Positions 5,509 through 5,519 of a DNA stretch of 5,519 bases are shown here, piece after piece. The position numbers were made by a program, and so were the translations under genes. The notes beneath the pieces are model-generated. The model saw only the letters and a list, made by a program, of their open reading frames with translations. It was not told the origin of the DNA and made no database searches. The DNA comes from Micrococcaceae bacterium (lineage in GTDB: Bacteria; Actinomycetota; Actinomycetes; Actinomycetales; Micrococcaceae): contig DNHA01000026.1 of assembly GCA_003486025.1 (NCBI GenBank), forward strand, positions 1 to 5,519, given 5' to 3'. Numbering within the stretch: position 1 is the stretch's first letter; the number at the start of each line of letters is the position of its first letter.

Positions 5509-5519
5509 GATAGGTCTCC

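Noticed and set aside
5495..5519. Start of a divergent plus-strand gene
   Set aside because: Only four to eight codons are visible, several ATGs compete and there is no good ribosome site; kept only as a finding to check.

Overview
The window reads as chromosomal DNA of a moderately high-GC Gram-positive actinobacterium. Protein style and codon use suggest the Arthrobacter/Glutamicibacter group (Micrococcaceae), but this is inferred from the look of the proteins and not from a search. It is densely coding: five genes, one of them cut by the window edge, with no RNA genes, mobile elements or CRISPR arrays visible.

Positions 1-652 (minus strand) hold the N-terminal ~217 residues of a metabolite:H+ symporter of the MFS, close in pattern to the shikimate permease ShiA. 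A 156-base divergent control region (653-808) follows. It carries a perfect 18-bp palindrome with a third, phased half-site, a CRP/GlxR-like site, and a tiny upstream ORF whose stop overlaps the start of the next gene. Positions 809-4347 (plus strand) form a tight three-gene operon: an NAD-type shikimate/quinate dehydrogenase; a two-domain 3-dehydroshikimate dehydratase (QsuB/QuiC type, TIM barrel plus HPPD-like domain) whose start overlaps the previous stop by one base; and an IclR-family regulator 30 bases further on.

Read together, these four genes are a shikimate-utilisation unit. Shikimate is taken up by the symporter and oxidised to 3-dehydroshikimate, which is dehydrated to protocatechuate for the beta-ketoadipate pathway. 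The IclR protein is the obvious candidate local regulator, and the palindrome its candidate operator. No 3-dehydroquinate dehydratase is present in the window, so growth on quinate would need one from elsewhere.

Positions 4373-5434 (minus strand) encode a YeiH-type (UPF0324, 'putative sulfate exporter') membrane protein that converges on the operon and has no evident link to shikimate. Upstream of it, at the right edge, is a small dyad of the T-N11-A form typical of LysR-type regulators. I see no wholly new system. The most interesting parts are the divergent operator region, the intact second metal site in the dehydratase fusion, and the unusual translation start of the dehydrogenase.
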